In this document: one piece after another, positions 17,857 through 27,046 of the stretch | Numbering within the stretch: position 1 is the stretch's first letter | Layout: every line of letters starts with the position of its first letter | NCBI RefSeq assembly: GCF_900098925.1 | Contig: NZ_LT622359.1 | Coordinates: 279,414-343,413, forward strand | DNA length: 64,000 nucleotides | Direction: 5' to 3' | Source: Bacillus massiliglaciei | GTDB taxonomy: Bacteria; Bacillota; Bacilli; Bacillales; DSM-1321 | Program-made: the position numbers and the translations under genes | Notes under the pieces: model-generated | Seen by the model: the letters and a program-made list of their open reading frames with translations, nothing else | What the model was told of the DNA's origin: nothing | The model's database searches: none

Positions 17857-18490
17857 AGTCTTGTTTGCAGATGACCATGAAATGGTTAGAATAGGAGTGG
17901 CTGCTTACTTGTCAGCCCAGGAAGATATTGAAGTGGTCGGGGAAGCGGAAAATGGTCAGCAGGCAGTTGAGATGGCACTCGCTCTAAGACCGGACATTAT
18001 TTTAATGGATTTAGTCATGCCCGAAATGGATGGCATTGAGGCGACGAAATCTATTGTCAGCGAGTGGCCGGAAGCCAAGATTATTATCGTGACAAGCTTT
18101 TTGGATGACGAAAAAGTGTATCCGGCATTGGAAGCCGGTGCAACAAGCTATATGCTCAAAACCTCAAAAGCGAGCGAGATTGCCGGGGCTGTCAGAGAAA
18201 CGTACGGGGGGCAAATCGTTCTTGAGCCGGAAGTCACCGGAAAAATGATGAAAAAAATGCGTTCATCCCAGATCTCAGAGCCCCACCGGCAATTAACGAA
18301 TCGCGAGATGGAAGTTCTGCTTCTGTTGGCAGAAGGAAAAGCCAACCAGGAGATTGCTGATGAACTTTTCATCGCGCTTAAAACAGTGAAGGTTCATGTA
18401 AGTAACATTTTAAGCAAGCTTGAAGTGCAGGATCGTACCCAGGCGGTAATTTATGCATTCAGGCATTCACTAGTGCAGGAGAAACAGTGA
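17849..18490 (+). CDS. liaR: LiaR response regulator
   Basis: A 213-residue NarL/FixJ regulator. The receiver domain has acidic D8/D9, phospho-acceptor D54 (LMDLVMPEMDG) and K in YMLKTSKA. The LuxR-type HTH is LTNREMEVLLLLAEGKANQEIADELFIALKTVKVHVSNI. It activates liaI and the lia operon. The ATG chosen has AGAAGGTG at 6 nt and matches family N-termini (MIRVLFADDHEMVR). A GTG three codons upstream is less likely. It overlaps the end of liaS by 8 bp. Confidence 0.92.
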   Translation: MIRVLFADDHEMVRIGVAAYLSAQEDIEVVGEAENGQQAVEMALALRPDIILMDLVMPEMDGIEATKSIVSEWPEAKIIIVTSFLDDEKVYPALEAGATSYMLKTSKASEIAGAVRETYGGQIVLEPEVTGKMMKKMRSSQISEPHRQLTNREMEVLLLLAEGKANQEIADELFIALKTVKVHVSNILSKLEVQDRTQAVIYAFRHSLVQEKQ

Positions 18491-18507
18491 GTTTAGGAGG
18501 AGCGTTT

Positions 18508-19696
18508 ATGGATAAAACATACATAGAAACTATACGGCAAATCGGATCTCTTCTTGAAACAGCTAATATTCCTTATCATTTCACCGGTGCTGCATCACTT
18601 GCCCTGCAGCAGGTTGAACTGCAGGATTACAGTGAGATCAAGGTTTCCGTCCAGTGGGATCTGTTTAAAGAAGCCCGGCAGGTATTTGAAGAGTTTCTCC
18701 CTTCCGAAGCGGAGGAGGCGCCGGACCGAGCGTTATTTCGTTTCGAAGCCGATAGGATAGATGTATCGGTTTTTTGTTTATACAATACGACAATTAAAAC
18801 AAATCCTTACAGGATATCTGTTGTATCAGAAGGGGGAGAATTTTGGTGTCTCTCCCTTTACAGCTATTTGTATGAAAAAGAAATGGCGATTTTTAAAAGG
18901 TCTATTCATCAGCACCTTGAAAGCCTGCAGAAGGGACTTACCGCAAAGAATGAGCAGGCATGGAATCAGGATAATTATCTTGCTCTTTTGAACCGATTTG
19001 GAAAGCCGGAAGAATTAGCCGAAAAGATTCGGGCCAATCCATGGTGGCGGCTGCACCCGTTTTATAAATATTTAGGAAGCACAGACGGTAAAAAAATAAC
19101 CCATTTGATGGGTTCAAATGGAGTCAAGGCTGTATCGCTTGCTGTATTAGGAGCTGAGGTAAGAGTGGCTGATTTCTCAAGGGAAAATGCTGCCTTCGCT
19201 AATGAACTTGCAGAAGCCGCGGGAGTAAACCTTGAGTATATTGTTTCAGATGTCCTTTCACTGCCGGAAAATCTTTTGGACGGACAGCAGGAGATCGTTT
19301 TAATGGAATTGGGCGTGCTTCATTATATGATTGACCTGGCACCGCTTTTAAATACTGTAAGAAGCATGCTGAAGCCGGGAGGCCGCTTTGTGCTCCACGA
19401 ATTTCATCCGATTTCCACCAAGCTGATTACATCAACAGGGAAGAAGCATAAAGTGACAGGGGATTATTTTTCTCCTGAATTAGAAAAGCATTCGGTGGCG
19501 TTTTCAAAGCATAAGCCGGACGATAAGAGGGACAGTCTGTCAGAGGTTATTCAAAGGAAATGGACGATTGGCGAGCTTGTGACATGGCCAGGCTGGTTTA
19601 GTCATTAAGGTGCTGGAAGAAGAACCAAACCATAAGCTGCAGGATATAGGACTCCCTAAAACATTTACCTTGGTAGCTGAGAGGCCTAAGGCATAA
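18508..19696 (+). pseudogene. Class I SAM methyltransferase gene, frameshifted near its 3' end
   Basis: The first frame encodes a protein from MDKTYIETIRQIG to a TAA at 19606. An N-terminal region of about 120 residues looks nucleotidyltransferase-like (FTGAASLALQQVE), and a Rossmann methyltransferase follows (VSLAVLGAEVRVADFSREN, MELGVLHYMIDL, LKPGGRFVLHEFHPI). After GELVT the sense moves to another frame, reading QAGLVIKVLEEEPNHKLQD and ending FTLVAERPKA at 19696. That is a natural methyltransferase C-terminus, so one base was lost or two gained near 19580. The protein would lose about 30 residues, possibly retaining some activity; a sequence error cannot be excluded. The start follows TTTAGGAGGAG. 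It may be the last gene of the lia operon. Confidence 0.75.
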
Positions 19697-19706
19697 AATA
19701 CCGAAA

Positions 19707-19741
19707 ATACCCCCTGCGGCATTATGCTGCAGGGGGGTATG
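19707..19741. terminator. Terminator between the methyltransferase and ABC-F genes
   Basis: ATACCCCCTGC pairs with GCAGGGGGGTAT (one bulge) with GCAT/ATGC inside the loop. The T run is on the minus-strand side, so it serves mainly the ABC-F gene. Confidence 0.75.
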
Positions 19742-21301
19742 TTAGTTTTGAGTTTGGTCAGCAGACCATGCCTCGACATCCCACACTTTAGTCACCCAAT
19801 CTTCATAGAAATCAGGTTCGTGACAGACAAGGACAATGGTTCCCTTATATTCTTTCATCGCTTTTTTCAGCTCTTCTTTGGCTGTAATATCCAAGTGATT
19901 CGTCGGCTCATCAAACAAGAGCCAGTTGCTCTCTGTAAGCATAAGCTTGCAGAGCCGGACTTTTGACTGCTCGCCGCCGCTGAGCTGATTCATCGGACGG
20001 GTGATATGTTCATTCTTCAGTCCCACACGGGCAAGAATTCCGCGGACCTGCGGCTGATCCAGGCCAGGAAACGCATTCCAGATTTCATCGATTGGTGTAG
20101 TGCTTCCTGCTTTTACTTCCTGTTCAAAATAGGAAGGGAAAAGGAAGTCGCCTAGTGACCTTTTTCCGCCAAGCGGGTCGATTTTCCCAAGAATTGTTTT
20201 TAAAAGTGTAGACTTTCCGACCCCATTGCAGCCGACGACCGCAATTTTATCACCGCGTTCAATATTCATCGACAATTTAGGGAGAAGCGGGCGGTCATAG
20301 CCAATTTCCAGTTCTTCTCCTTCAAAGACATATCGGCTGCTTGCACGGGATTCTTTAAAGTGAAAGGTCGGTTTCATAGCTGTCTCAGGCCTGTCAATCC
20401 GCTCCATGCGCTCCAATTGTTTCTGACGGCTTTTAGCCCGTCCGGTTGTCGAATAGCGCGCTTTATTCTTCGCAATGAAATCCTCTTGCTTTTTAATGAA
20501 TTCCTGCTGTTTTTCATACGCGTTGATGTGCTGGTTTTTATTAATTTCCGCAAGCTCCAGGAATTTCTCATAAGTAGCTGTATAGCGGGTCAGCTTAGAG
20601 AATTCCAAGTGGAAGATGACATCGACGACGCCATTCATGAATTCTGTATCATGAGAAATCAAAAGAAAAGCATGAGGATACTCCTTCAGGTAACTGCTTA
20701 ACCAGCGGATATGTTCCACATCCAGGTAGTTGGTAGGCTCGTCCAGCAGCAATACTTCCGGTTCTTCCAGCAAGAGTTTGGCCAGCAAAACCTTCGTACG
20801 CTGCCCGCCACTTAAGGCGGAGACATCACGGTCCAGCCCGATGGCATCCAGCCCAAGGCCGCGCGCCGCATCTTCTATTTTTATATCGAGGTTATAAAAA
20901 CCGCCAGCCTCAAGTTTATCCTGAATTTCGCCCATTTCCTCCAAAAGGGATTCAAGCTCCTCGGGAGTGGCTGTTCCCATTTTTTCAGTGACTGCATTTA
21001 AGGCCTTCTCCTGCTCAAATAAAGGAAGATAGGCATCACGGAGCACGTCTCGGATCGTCTTTCCTTTTTCAAGAACGGTATGCTGGTCCAAGTAACCATA
21101 AATGGTGCCTGGCGTCCATTCTACACGTCCGGTATCATGGATGAGCTGTCCGGTAATGATATTCATCATTGTAGACTTTCCGACCCCGTTCGCCCCTACA
21201 AGTCCAACATGTTCTCCAGCCATCAGGCGAAAGGACACGTCCTTAAAAAGAGTGCGGTCACCAAAACTATGACCTAATTTATCTATTGAAAGTAAGCTCA
21301 T
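19742..21301 (-). CDS. yfmM: ABC-F family ATPase (YfmM-like)
   Basis: A 519-residue soluble protein with two ABC domains and no membrane part. Walker A GANGVGKST (about 37-45) and GCNGVGKST (about 350-358), signatures LSGGQRTKV and LSGGEQSKV, and Walker B LLLDEPTNYLD and LLFDEPTNHLD are present, joined by a charged linker with NKARYSTTGRAKSRQKQLER. ABC-F proteins act on the ribosome to relieve stalling or antibiotic block. The length and sequence resemble B. subtilis YfmM rather than a known resistance type. SD AGGAGG; the long leader has several inverted repeats. Confidence 0.85.
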   Translation of the reverse strand: MSLLSIDKLGHSFGDRTLFKDVSFRLMAGEHVGLVGANGVGKSTMMNIITGQLIHDTGRVEWTPGTIYGYLDQHTVLEKGKTIRDVLRDAYLPLFEQEKALNAVTEKMGTATPEELESLLEEMGEIQDKLEAGGFYNLDIKIEDAARGLGLDAIGLDRDVSALSGGQRTKVLLAKLLLEEPEVLLLDEPTNYLDVEHIRWLSSYLKEYPHAFLLISHDTEFMNGVVDVIFHLEFSKLTRYTATYEKFLELAEINKNQHINAYEKQQEFIKKQEDFIAKNKARYSTTGRAKSRQKQLERMERIDRPETAMKPTFHFKESRASSRYVFEGEELEIGYDRPLLPKLSMNIERGDKIAVVGCNGVGKSTLLKTILGKIDPLGGKRSLGDFLFPSYFEQEVKAGSTTPIDEIWNAFPGLDQPQVRGILARVGLKNEHITRPMNQLSGGEQSKVRLCKLMLTESNWLLFDEPTNHLDITAKEELKKAMKEYKGTIVLVCHEPDFYEDWVTKVWDVEAWSADQTQN

Positions 21302-21523
21302 GATTGAACCTCCTGATTAATATAAAGTAAAACGATATTCATCCGGGTTTATTCCTAACATGTGTGGAAAGACCTCAGTAGTTTCTATAAACGTTAGAGT
21401 TGGGCATCTTCTCGAACTGAGCGAGAAAATACACTTATTCTATCTTACTAGAAACTGACCGGGATTGCTATGCTTCTTCCCATCTGCTCCAATGCCATAA
21501 GGCTGGAGGGATGCTGATCCTAA
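21302..21523 (-). other. Structured leader of the ABC-F gene
   Basis: Upstream of the ABC-F start there is a 220-bp untranslated stretch with TTCTCG-7-CGAGAA (21409-21427) and a longer-range AGTTTCTA/TAGAAACT pair (21379-21386 with 21449-21456). ABC-F genes are often controlled by ribosome-dependent attenuation, and these repeats could form alternative hairpins. No clear leader peptide or terminator T run was found, so this is only suggestive. Confidence 0.3.
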
Positions 21524-21552
21524 TAAAAACCCGCACGGAAAGCCGGCGGGTT
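21524..21552 (-). terminator. Terminator of the resolvase-like gene
   Basis: On the minus strand AACCCGC and GCGGGTT flank an 11-nt loop and are followed by TTTTATTA. Confidence 0.75.
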
Positions 21553-21620
21553 CTGAACCAGAAATTAGGCATCTTGATTTTCTGAAAATTATTCTTTTTA
21601 TACATAAGAATTCAGGAGTT

Positions 21621-22163
21621 TTATTGTTCTAAATATCTATATAAGGTTGATTTGCTGATTCCCGTTTCTTCTTTTATTTGGGCTAACGTATAGTTTTTAG
21701 TTTGGTACATTTCAATGGCCCGCTGGACATTGGCATCGGGTTTCCTTGGACGCCCGGGAATAATTCCTTTTTGTTTTGCTTCGTTTAAACCGGTCTTCGT
21801 TTTTTCGCTGATTACATCACTCTGGAATTCGACCAGGTGCTGGACCATTGTTTTGAATGAATAGGCGGCAGATTCGCCCGTGTCGATTTCTTCTTTTAAG
21901 GACTGAAGATATCCGCCTTTGCTGTCTATTGTATCTAGCAATTCAGCGAGATGTCTTGTGGAATCAGCGAGCACGAAAAGTTTCGTAACGACGATCTTAT
22001 CTCCTTGTTGTAAGCGATCCATCATTTGATTGAGCAGGAGTCTTTTTTTTGCGGAAGAATGTTCTTCTTTAATTATTACATCGCAATTCATATTTTTCAT
22101 TTCATTAGATTGCCATGAACAGTCTGGATCTTCTTGAGAAGGTCTCATATACCCGATAAGCAT
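21621..22163 (-). CDS. Resolvase-family protein lacking catalytic arginines (YneB-like)
   Basis: A 180-residue serine-recombinase-type protein. It has the N-terminal GYMRPS with Ser9, and a C-terminal linker GRPRKPDANVQRAIEMY followed by an HTH_7-type helix-turn-helix (AQIKEETGISKSTLYRYL). In active resolvases the segment after strand 3 reads like KLDRLGRST with two catalytic arginines; here it is KLFVLADST (residues 61-69), so both are missing. It is therefore probably a DNA-binding protein without recombinase activity. The general plan recalls B. subtilis YneB of the SOS-controlled yneA operon, and a LexA-like box lies just upstream. It stands alone with its own terminator. Confidence 0.75.
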   Translation of the reverse strand: MLIGYMRPSQEDPDCSWQSNEMKNMNCDVIIKEEHSSAKKRLLLNQMMDRLQQGDKIVVTKLFVLADSTRHLAELLDTIDSKGGYLQSLKEEIDTGESAAYSFKTMVQHLVEFQSDVISEKTKTGLNEAKQKGIIPGRPRKPDANVQRAIEMYQTKNYTLAQIKEETGISKSTLYRYLEQ

Positions 22164-22174
22164 TGCATACTCTC

Positions 22175-22188
22175 CTAACTGCCGTTCT
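22175..22188. promoter_or_regulatory. LexA/DinR-like box
   Basis: On the minus strand AGAACGGCAGTTAG differs at one core position from the Bacillus SOS box core GAAC-4-GTTC. It lies directly upstream of the AGGAGAG ribosome-binding site of the resolvase-like gene. One mismatch in a short motif could be chance. Confidence 0.35.
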
Positions 22189-22417
22189 TACCCCTATCAT
22201 ATCATAAAATTTCGCGAGGCTCTGCAGTTGTCCATTTGGATAAAGCAGGATGAAGAGCAGGAGATTCTGGGAATCTTATTTATAAAAAATAAAGATATAG
22301 AGAAGTATTAATCTTCCCAAAAAGATTCCCTTTTGGTCCGATTGGTGATAGACTGTTAACATCGTTTTTGGATTGTGCATCGATTTATAACATATAGCTG
22401 AAATGGAGGTTTATTCA

Positions 22418-23881
22418 TTGATTGAAAAGATAAAACGAGAATGGTTTTCAAATATAAAAGGCGATATCCTGGCGGGAATTGTTGTGGCGCTTGCCCTTAT
22501 CCCAGAAGCCATTGCCTTTTCTATCATTGCCGGAGTTGATCCGATGGTCGGTCTGTATGCATCGTTTACAATGGCTCTGATCATTTCATTTGCCGGAGGA
22601 AGACCGGCGATGATCTCTGCTGCCACCGGAGCCATGGCTTTGGTAATGGCTCCATTAGCTCGGGAGTACGGAGTGGAGTATTTATTTGCTGCAGCCATTC
22701 TGACTGGAATTATCCAAATTCTATTTGGTGTCTTTAAAATAGCGAGACTTATGAAATTTATCCCTAGGGCGGTCATGATTGGCTTTGTCAATGCTTTGGC
22801 GATTCTAATCTTTATGGCACAGGTTCCGAACTTTATAGGTATTTCTACTATGACATATGTGTTTGTTGGTGTCACCTTGCTGATCGTTTATATCGTGCCA
22901 AGGTTTTTTAAGGCGATTCCGGCACCGCTTATTGCGATTATCGTATTAACAGTGGCTGCAATCTTTAGCGGGGCTGACTTGAGAACGGTCGGAGATTTAG
23001 GAAACATCACGCAATCGCTGCCGTCACTCCTTATTCCAAATGTTCCTTTCACGTTTGAAACGCTTGCTATCATTTTTCCTTATGCGATTTCTTTAGCGAT
23101 TGTTGGACTTCTGGAGAGCTTACTGACCGCTTCTATTGTGGATGATATGACGGATACGGAAAGCAACAAGAACCGGGAAGCCAGAGGACAGGGAATCGCA
23201 AACATTGTGACAGGCTTCTTTGGAGGCATGGCTGGATGTGCTATGATCGGACAATCTGTCATTAATGTGAAGTCAGGCGGAAGGGGAAGATTATCTACTT
23301 TTGTTGCTGGTGCCTTTTTAATTTTCCTTATTATTATATTAGGGGACTTAGTCGTGCAGATTCCGATGTCTGTACTTGTAGGAATTATGATTATGGTTTC
23401 AATCGGTACTTTTGACTGGGCTTCGTTTTCTTATGTAAGAAAAGCGCCTAAAGCGGACGCGCTCGTCATGTTAGTCACTGTGGCCATTGTCGTTGCGACA
23501 CATGATTTATCAAAAGGGGTTATCGCCGGGGTTATTTTAAGCGCTGTATTCTTCGTTGCGAAAATTTCAAAACTGAAGGTCAGAAAGCGTACAGAAAACA
23601 ATCAAGTCAACTATGAAGTGGAAGGGCCATTATTCTTTGCTTCTGTAGACGCGTTTGTGGATGCTTTTGATTATACGGCTGAAAATAAACATATTGTCAT
23701 TGATTTTTCGACTTCTCATGTTTGGGATGATTCAGCTGTAGGCGCTATTGATAAAGCGGTGATGAAATTACGCGAGAATCATAATCACGTTACTTTGAAG
23801 AATCTGAACGCAGCAAGCAAGAAGCTTGTCGATAAGCTGGCTGTATTTAATGATTCTGATACAAAGCTGTCTGCACATTAA
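22418..23881 (+). CDS. SulP-family anion transporter with STAS domain
   Basis: A 487-residue SulP/SLC26 transporter. About 11 membrane segments lie in residues 15-385, with the family signature region [20 protein letters not shown] near the start and [28 protein letters not shown] in the middle. A STAS domain (about 400-480; [24 protein letters not shown]) is at the C-terminus. Likely substrates are sulfate or bicarbonate; the UspA protein encoded just downstream is a common partner of bicarbonate-type SulP genes. The start is a TTG after GGAGG at 8 nt; an ATG 5 codons upstream is inside the ribosome-binding site. Confidence 0.88.
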   Translation: MIEKIKREWFSNIKGDILAGIVVALALIPEAIAFSIIAGVDPMVGLYASFTMALIISFAGGRPAMISAATGAMALVMAPLAREYGVEYLFAAAILTGIIQILFGVFKIARLMKFIPRAVMIGFVNALAILIFMAQVPNFIGISTMTYVFVGVTLLIVYIVPRFFKAIPAPLIAIIVLTVAAIFSGADLRTVGDLGNITQSLPSLLIPNVPFTFETLAIIFPYAISLAIVGLLESLLTASIVDDMTDTESNKNREARGQGIANIVTGFFGGMAGCAMIGQSVINVKSGGRGRLSTFVAGAFLIFLIIILGDLVVQIPMSVLVGIMIMVSIGTFDWASFSYVRKAPKADALVMLVTVAIVVATHDLSKGVIAGVILSAVFFVAKISKLKVRKRTENNQVNYEVEGPLFFASVDAFVDAFDYTAENKHIVIDFSTSHVWDDSAVGAIDKAVMKLRENHNHVTLKNLNAASKKLVDKLAVFNDSDTKLSAH

Positions 23882-23910
23882 GAATGGATAAGGGAATGGA
23901 GTGAAAAATC

Positions 23911-24324
23911 ATGTTTAAAAAGATTTTGTTGGCGTTTGACGGATCAGATCATTCATATCGTGCTGCAAGAGAAGCGATTAAAATGGCTTCATTTACTCAA
24001 GAAAGTGTGATAGAAGTCATTTATGTTGCTGACTTTGAAAAATCCAAAAGTGATGTACTGCATTCACAAGGAGATACGGAATTCACTAGAAGAATGAAGC
24101 TTCAGCCCGTAGAAGAATTAATGAAAGCGGAACAGGTCACATACAAGGTAAAGATCATACACGGAGAACCTGGCCCCTCTATTGTGGAATATGCGAACAA
24201 GGAAAAATTTGATTTGGCTGTGATCGGCAGCAGGGGACTGAACACTCTCCAGGAAATGGTTCTCGGCAGTGTGAGCCATAAAGTCGCAAAGCGCGTCACC
24301 TGTCCGGTGTTAATTGTGAAATAA
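23911..24324 (+). CDS. Universal stress protein (UspA family)
   Basis: A 137-residue UspA-fold protein. It starts MFKKILLAFDGSDHSYRA and ends with the ATP-binding pattern GSRGLNTLQEMVLGSVSHKV, followed by CPVLIVK (G-2x-G-9x-GS type), so ATP binding is likely. It is 29 bp after the SulP transporter and probably in the same operon, suggesting it regulates or stabilises the transporter under stress. Confidence 0.88.
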   Translation: MFKKILLAFDGSDHSYRAAREAIKMASFTQESVIEVIYVADFEKSKSDVLHSQGDTEFTRRMKLQPVEELMKAEQVTYKVKIIHGEPGPSIVEYANKEKFDLAVIGSRGLNTLQEMVLGSVSHKVAKRVTCPVLIVK

Positions 24325-24341
24325 CGATGTACTGAAATAGG

Positions 24342-24375
24342 AAAGCTGAGCCTAATGAAAATGCTCAGCTTTTTG
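24342..24375. terminator. Terminator after the UspA gene
   Basis: AAAGCTGAGC and GCTCAGCTTTTT around an 11-nt loop, between convergent uspA-like and topB genes. Confidence 0.85.
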
Positions 24376-24378
24376 TCA

Positions 24379-26565
24379 TCAGTCAAACTTAAATCCTTTT
24401 AGTGCATCTGCCAATGCATTGTTGATTGGCTCTTCTTTGTTTTGCTGTTTTAAGTATTTTTGAACGGTCCGTTTATCGACTTTGCCGCGTGACTCTTTCT
24501 TCCTGCGTTCTTGGAAGGCCGACAGCTTTTCGCGATGCCCGCATTTACATACAAAGATTTGGCCTTCGCCTTCGCCGCGAAGCTCCAGCTTTTTCTTGCA
24601 TTTCGGGCAGCGGGCATTCGTAACACGGGATACATTCTTGCGGTGCCCGCATTCCCGGTCTTGGCAAACAAGCATTTTACCCTTTTTGCCATTTACTTCG
24701 AGCATCGGCTTGCCGCAGTCCGGACATGATTTTGTAGAGATGTTTTCATGCTTGTATTTTTTAGAGCTTGCTTTAATTTCGGCCACGATTTCTTTCGTAT
24801 GCTTTTTCATTTCATTAATAAATACATCTTTTTTGAGCCTGCCTTTAGCGATCAGTTCAAGTTTTTGTTCCCATTCAGCTGTTGTAGCAGGAGAACGTAA
24901 CTCATCTGGAACCAGATCTAACAGCTGACGGCCTTTGGAAGTGATATAAATCTCTTTGCCGCCGCGTTTCTCGATCAAGAAGGAATTAAATAATTTATCT
25001 ATGATATCAGCACGTGTAGCAACTGTACCGAGTCCGCCGGTCGCTTTTAACGTTTGGGCGAGTTCTTTGCTGCCTGTCTGCATATATTTTGCCGGGTTTT
25101 CCATGGCGGATAATAATGCGGCCTCTGTAAAGCGGGCCGGCGGCTTTGTCTGGCCGCTTGTTTGTGCCAGCAGCTTAATCTTTAATACATCGCCTTGTTT
25201 AATCTGAGGCAATAATTGTTCTTTTATCTCTTCTGACGCTTCTTCTTCATCAGCGTAATGGCCGTATACTTCTTTCCAGCCGGCATGAAGGACTGTTTTT
25301 CCTTTCGCAATGAATTTTTCATCGCCAATTAGGGCTTGTACTGTCACTTGTTCGTATTCATGGGCTGGGAGCAGGACAGCAAAGAAACGCTTTACGACGA
25401 GGTCATAGATTTTACGCTCTTTATCCGAAAAAGAAGAATAATTCACGTACCCCTCAGTAGGGATAATGGCATGGTGGTCACTGACTTTGCTGTCGTCTAC
25501 AAAAGCTTTGGAAGGCTTAATCGGTTTATTTACTATTTTGTTAGCCAGTGAACGATATTCGCGGCCTCCGCATGCTTTTAGGCGTTCAGGTATCGTGCTG
25601 ACAATATCTGAAGATAAATAGCGGGAGTCTGTACGAGGATAGGTCAGCACTTTGTGAGTCTCGTATAGACCCTGCATAATCCTCAGTGTTTCTTTCGCAG
25701 AGTAGCCATATAATTTATTGGCATCCCGCTGCAGTTCCGTTAAATCATAAAGGGCCGGCGCAAAGGATTTTTTCGCTTTGCGGTCAATGGACACTACTTT
25801 GGCATCCTTACGATCTAATAATTGAACAATGGTTTCGATTTTTTCTTTGTTGAAGCTGCGGCTGTTATGTTTGGCATCCTGCCACGTTAATTTGATTTGG
25901 TCAGCTTTTGCTTCGATGCCATAATAAGTTTGAGGCTTAAAGTTCCTTATTTCGTCTTCGCGTGCAGCGATGATCGCAACAGTAGGGGTCTGAACACGGC
26001 CGCAATTCAGCTGTGCATTATATTTCGTTGTTAAAGCTCTTGTTGCATTTAGGCCGATATACCAATCTGCTTCAGAACGGGCTGCGGCTGCGTAGTATAA
26101 GTTTTCGTACGCTTGGCCGGGCTTCAAATTTTTAAACCCCTCTTTAATCGCTTTATCAGTCACGGAAGAAATCCATAGGCGCTTTACAGGTTTATTTACT
26201 TTGGATTTAGCAAGAATCCAGCGCGCTACCAGCTCGCCTTCACGTCCGGCATCAGTTGCGATAATAATTTCATTCACATCGTGGCGGTTCAATTGAGTTT
26301 TCACGGCATTGAACTGCTTGCCAGACTGTTTGATGACGGTTAATTTTAATCGTTCAGGAAGCATGGGCAAATCTTCCAGTTCCCACTTTTGATATTTTTG
26401 ATCATATGTTTCCGGATCTGCGAGGGTTACTAGATGTCCCAGCGCCCACGTCACAATATATTTGTCGCCTTCTAAATAACCGTTGCCCTTTTTCGTACAT
26501 TTCAGCACATTGGCGATATCGCGGGCCACGGATGGTTTTTCTGCTAATACTAAACTTTTGGCCAT
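24379..26565 (-). CDS. topB: DNA topoisomerase III
   Basis: A 728-residue type IA topoisomerase. It has a Toprim domain (LVLAEKPSVARDIA and ATDAGREGELVARWI), the conserved NCGRVQTPT, and the active-site Tyr near residue 310 in VLTYPRTDSRYL. The C-terminal tail has zinc-ribbon cysteines (CPDCGKPM, CQDRECGH, CPKCKKK, CKCGH). It decatenates DNA and resolves recombination intermediates. The ATG chosen follows AAAGGAG; 26 open codons upstream are not family-like. It is monocistronic, with its 3' end abutting the uspA terminator. Confidence 0.95.
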   Translation of the reverse strand: MAKSLVLAEKPSVARDIANVLKCTKKGNGYLEGDKYIVTWALGHLVTLADPETYDQKYQKWELEDLPMLPERLKLTVIKQSGKQFNAVKTQLNRHDVNEIIIATDAGREGELVARWILAKSKVNKPVKRLWISSVTDKAIKEGFKNLKPGQAYENLYYAAAARSEADWYIGLNATRALTTKYNAQLNCGRVQTPTVAIIAAREDEIRNFKPQTYYGIEAKADQIKLTWQDAKHNSRSFNKEKIETIVQLLDRKDAKVVSIDRKAKKSFAPALYDLTELQRDANKLYGYSAKETLRIMQGLYETHKVLTYPRTDSRYLSSDIVSTIPERLKACGGREYRSLANKIVNKPIKPSKAFVDDSKVSDHHAIIPTEGYVNYSSFSDKERKIYDLVVKRFFAVLLPAHEYEQVTVQALIGDEKFIAKGKTVLHAGWKEVYGHYADEEEASEEIKEQLLPQIKQGDVLKIKLLAQTSGQTKPPARFTEAALLSAMENPAKYMQTGSKELAQTLKATGGLGTVATRADIIDKLFNSFLIEKRGGKEIYITSKGRQLLDLVPDELRSPATTAEWEQKLELIAKGRLKKDVFINEMKKHTKEIVAEIKASSKKYKHENISTKSCPDCGKPMLEVNGKKGKMLVCQDRECGHRKNVSRVTNARCPKCKKKLELRGEGEGQIFVCKCGHREKLSAFQERRKKESRGKVDKRTVQKYLKQQNKEEPINNALADALKGFKFD

Positions 26566-26692
26566 GTTTTCATACTCCTTTAATATCTTGTACCCATTAA
26601 TATAACACAACTGGAATGGCTGAGCTTTTGAAAAGGGGAGCAAGCTTTTCTAGAGTCTGACTTTTAGCGGGGGTATATTGCTGTACCAAAAT

Positions 26693-26723
26693 AAAGACCG
26701 GAACATAGCGTTCCGGTCTTTTC
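26693..26723. terminator. Terminator after the micro-peptide array
   Basis: AAAGACCGGAAC and GTTCCGGTCTTTT form a 12-bp stem with a 5-nt loop. On the minus strand it lies 60 bp beyond the last FSPGD peptide gene, so it closes that transcription unit; it could also stop leftward read-through into topB. Confidence 0.8.
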
Positions 26724-26782
26724 TTGAGCGTGTGCTGTTTAATTGTGTGTTAAAAGTTTTGGGTATGCTTGGTCCCTTTTAG

Positions 26783-26851
26783 TTAATGCAGATCACCGGG
26801 ACTGAAAATCGCTTTAAAAATTTCTGGGTTCCTAAGGCGGTTCTGGGACAC
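26783..26851 (-). CDS. FSPGD micro-peptide gene, copy 1
   Basis: A 22-codon frame with GTG start. The peptide begins M/V-SQNRLRNPE, continues IFKAI and ends FSPGDLH. AAGGAG stands 9 nt before the start. It is one of four tandem copies on the minus strand, last in order of transcription, with the terminator 60 bp beyond. Compared with copies 2 and 3, changes in the first 20 codons are mostly synonymous third-base changes (TCC/TCT, GCG/GCA, AGT/AGC) with one Lys/Glu replacement, which favours a translated product. There is no signal peptide. Function unknown. Confidence 0.6.
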   Translation of the reverse strand: MSQNRLRNPEIFKAIFSPGDLH

Positions 26852-26915
26852 AGCCGCTCACTCCTTGGGAAACGAATTTTTTATATTAATTTCAAGCATA
26901 AGGCTGCAGTTACGG

Positions 26916-26984
26916 CTAGCGCTGATCACCGGGGCTGAAAATTGCTTCAAAAATTTCTGGGTTCCTAAGGCGGTTCTGAGACAT
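26916..26984 (-). CDS. FSPGD micro-peptide gene, copy 2
   Basis: A 22-codon frame with ATG start and AAGGAG at 9 nt. The peptide begins MSQNRLRNPE, continues IFEAI and ends FSPGDQR before TAG. Its ribosome-binding region and the 64 bp to copy 1 are also repeated in the array. Short, charged, no membrane segment. I do not recognise the family. Confidence 0.62.
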   Translation of the reverse strand: MSQNRLRNPEIFEAIFSPGDQR

Positions 26985-27046
26985 AGCTGCTCACTCCTTG
27001 GGAAACGAATTTTTATTCATTTTCTAGCATAGGGCTCCGGTTACGG

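Noticed and set aside
22267-22328. GGGAATCTT/AAGATTCCC inverted repeat before the SulP gene
   Set aside because: Nine-base arms far apart without a T run or clear promoter relation; could be chance.
24426-25207. Several Cys-rich and long frames antisense to topB
   Set aside because: Shadows of the zinc-ribbon codons of topB; topB is clearly the coding strand.
26852-26915. Leader peptide ATGCTTGAA in the spacer between micro-peptide copies
   Set aside because: The frame differs in each spacer (one closes after five codons, another runs on), so it is not conserved.
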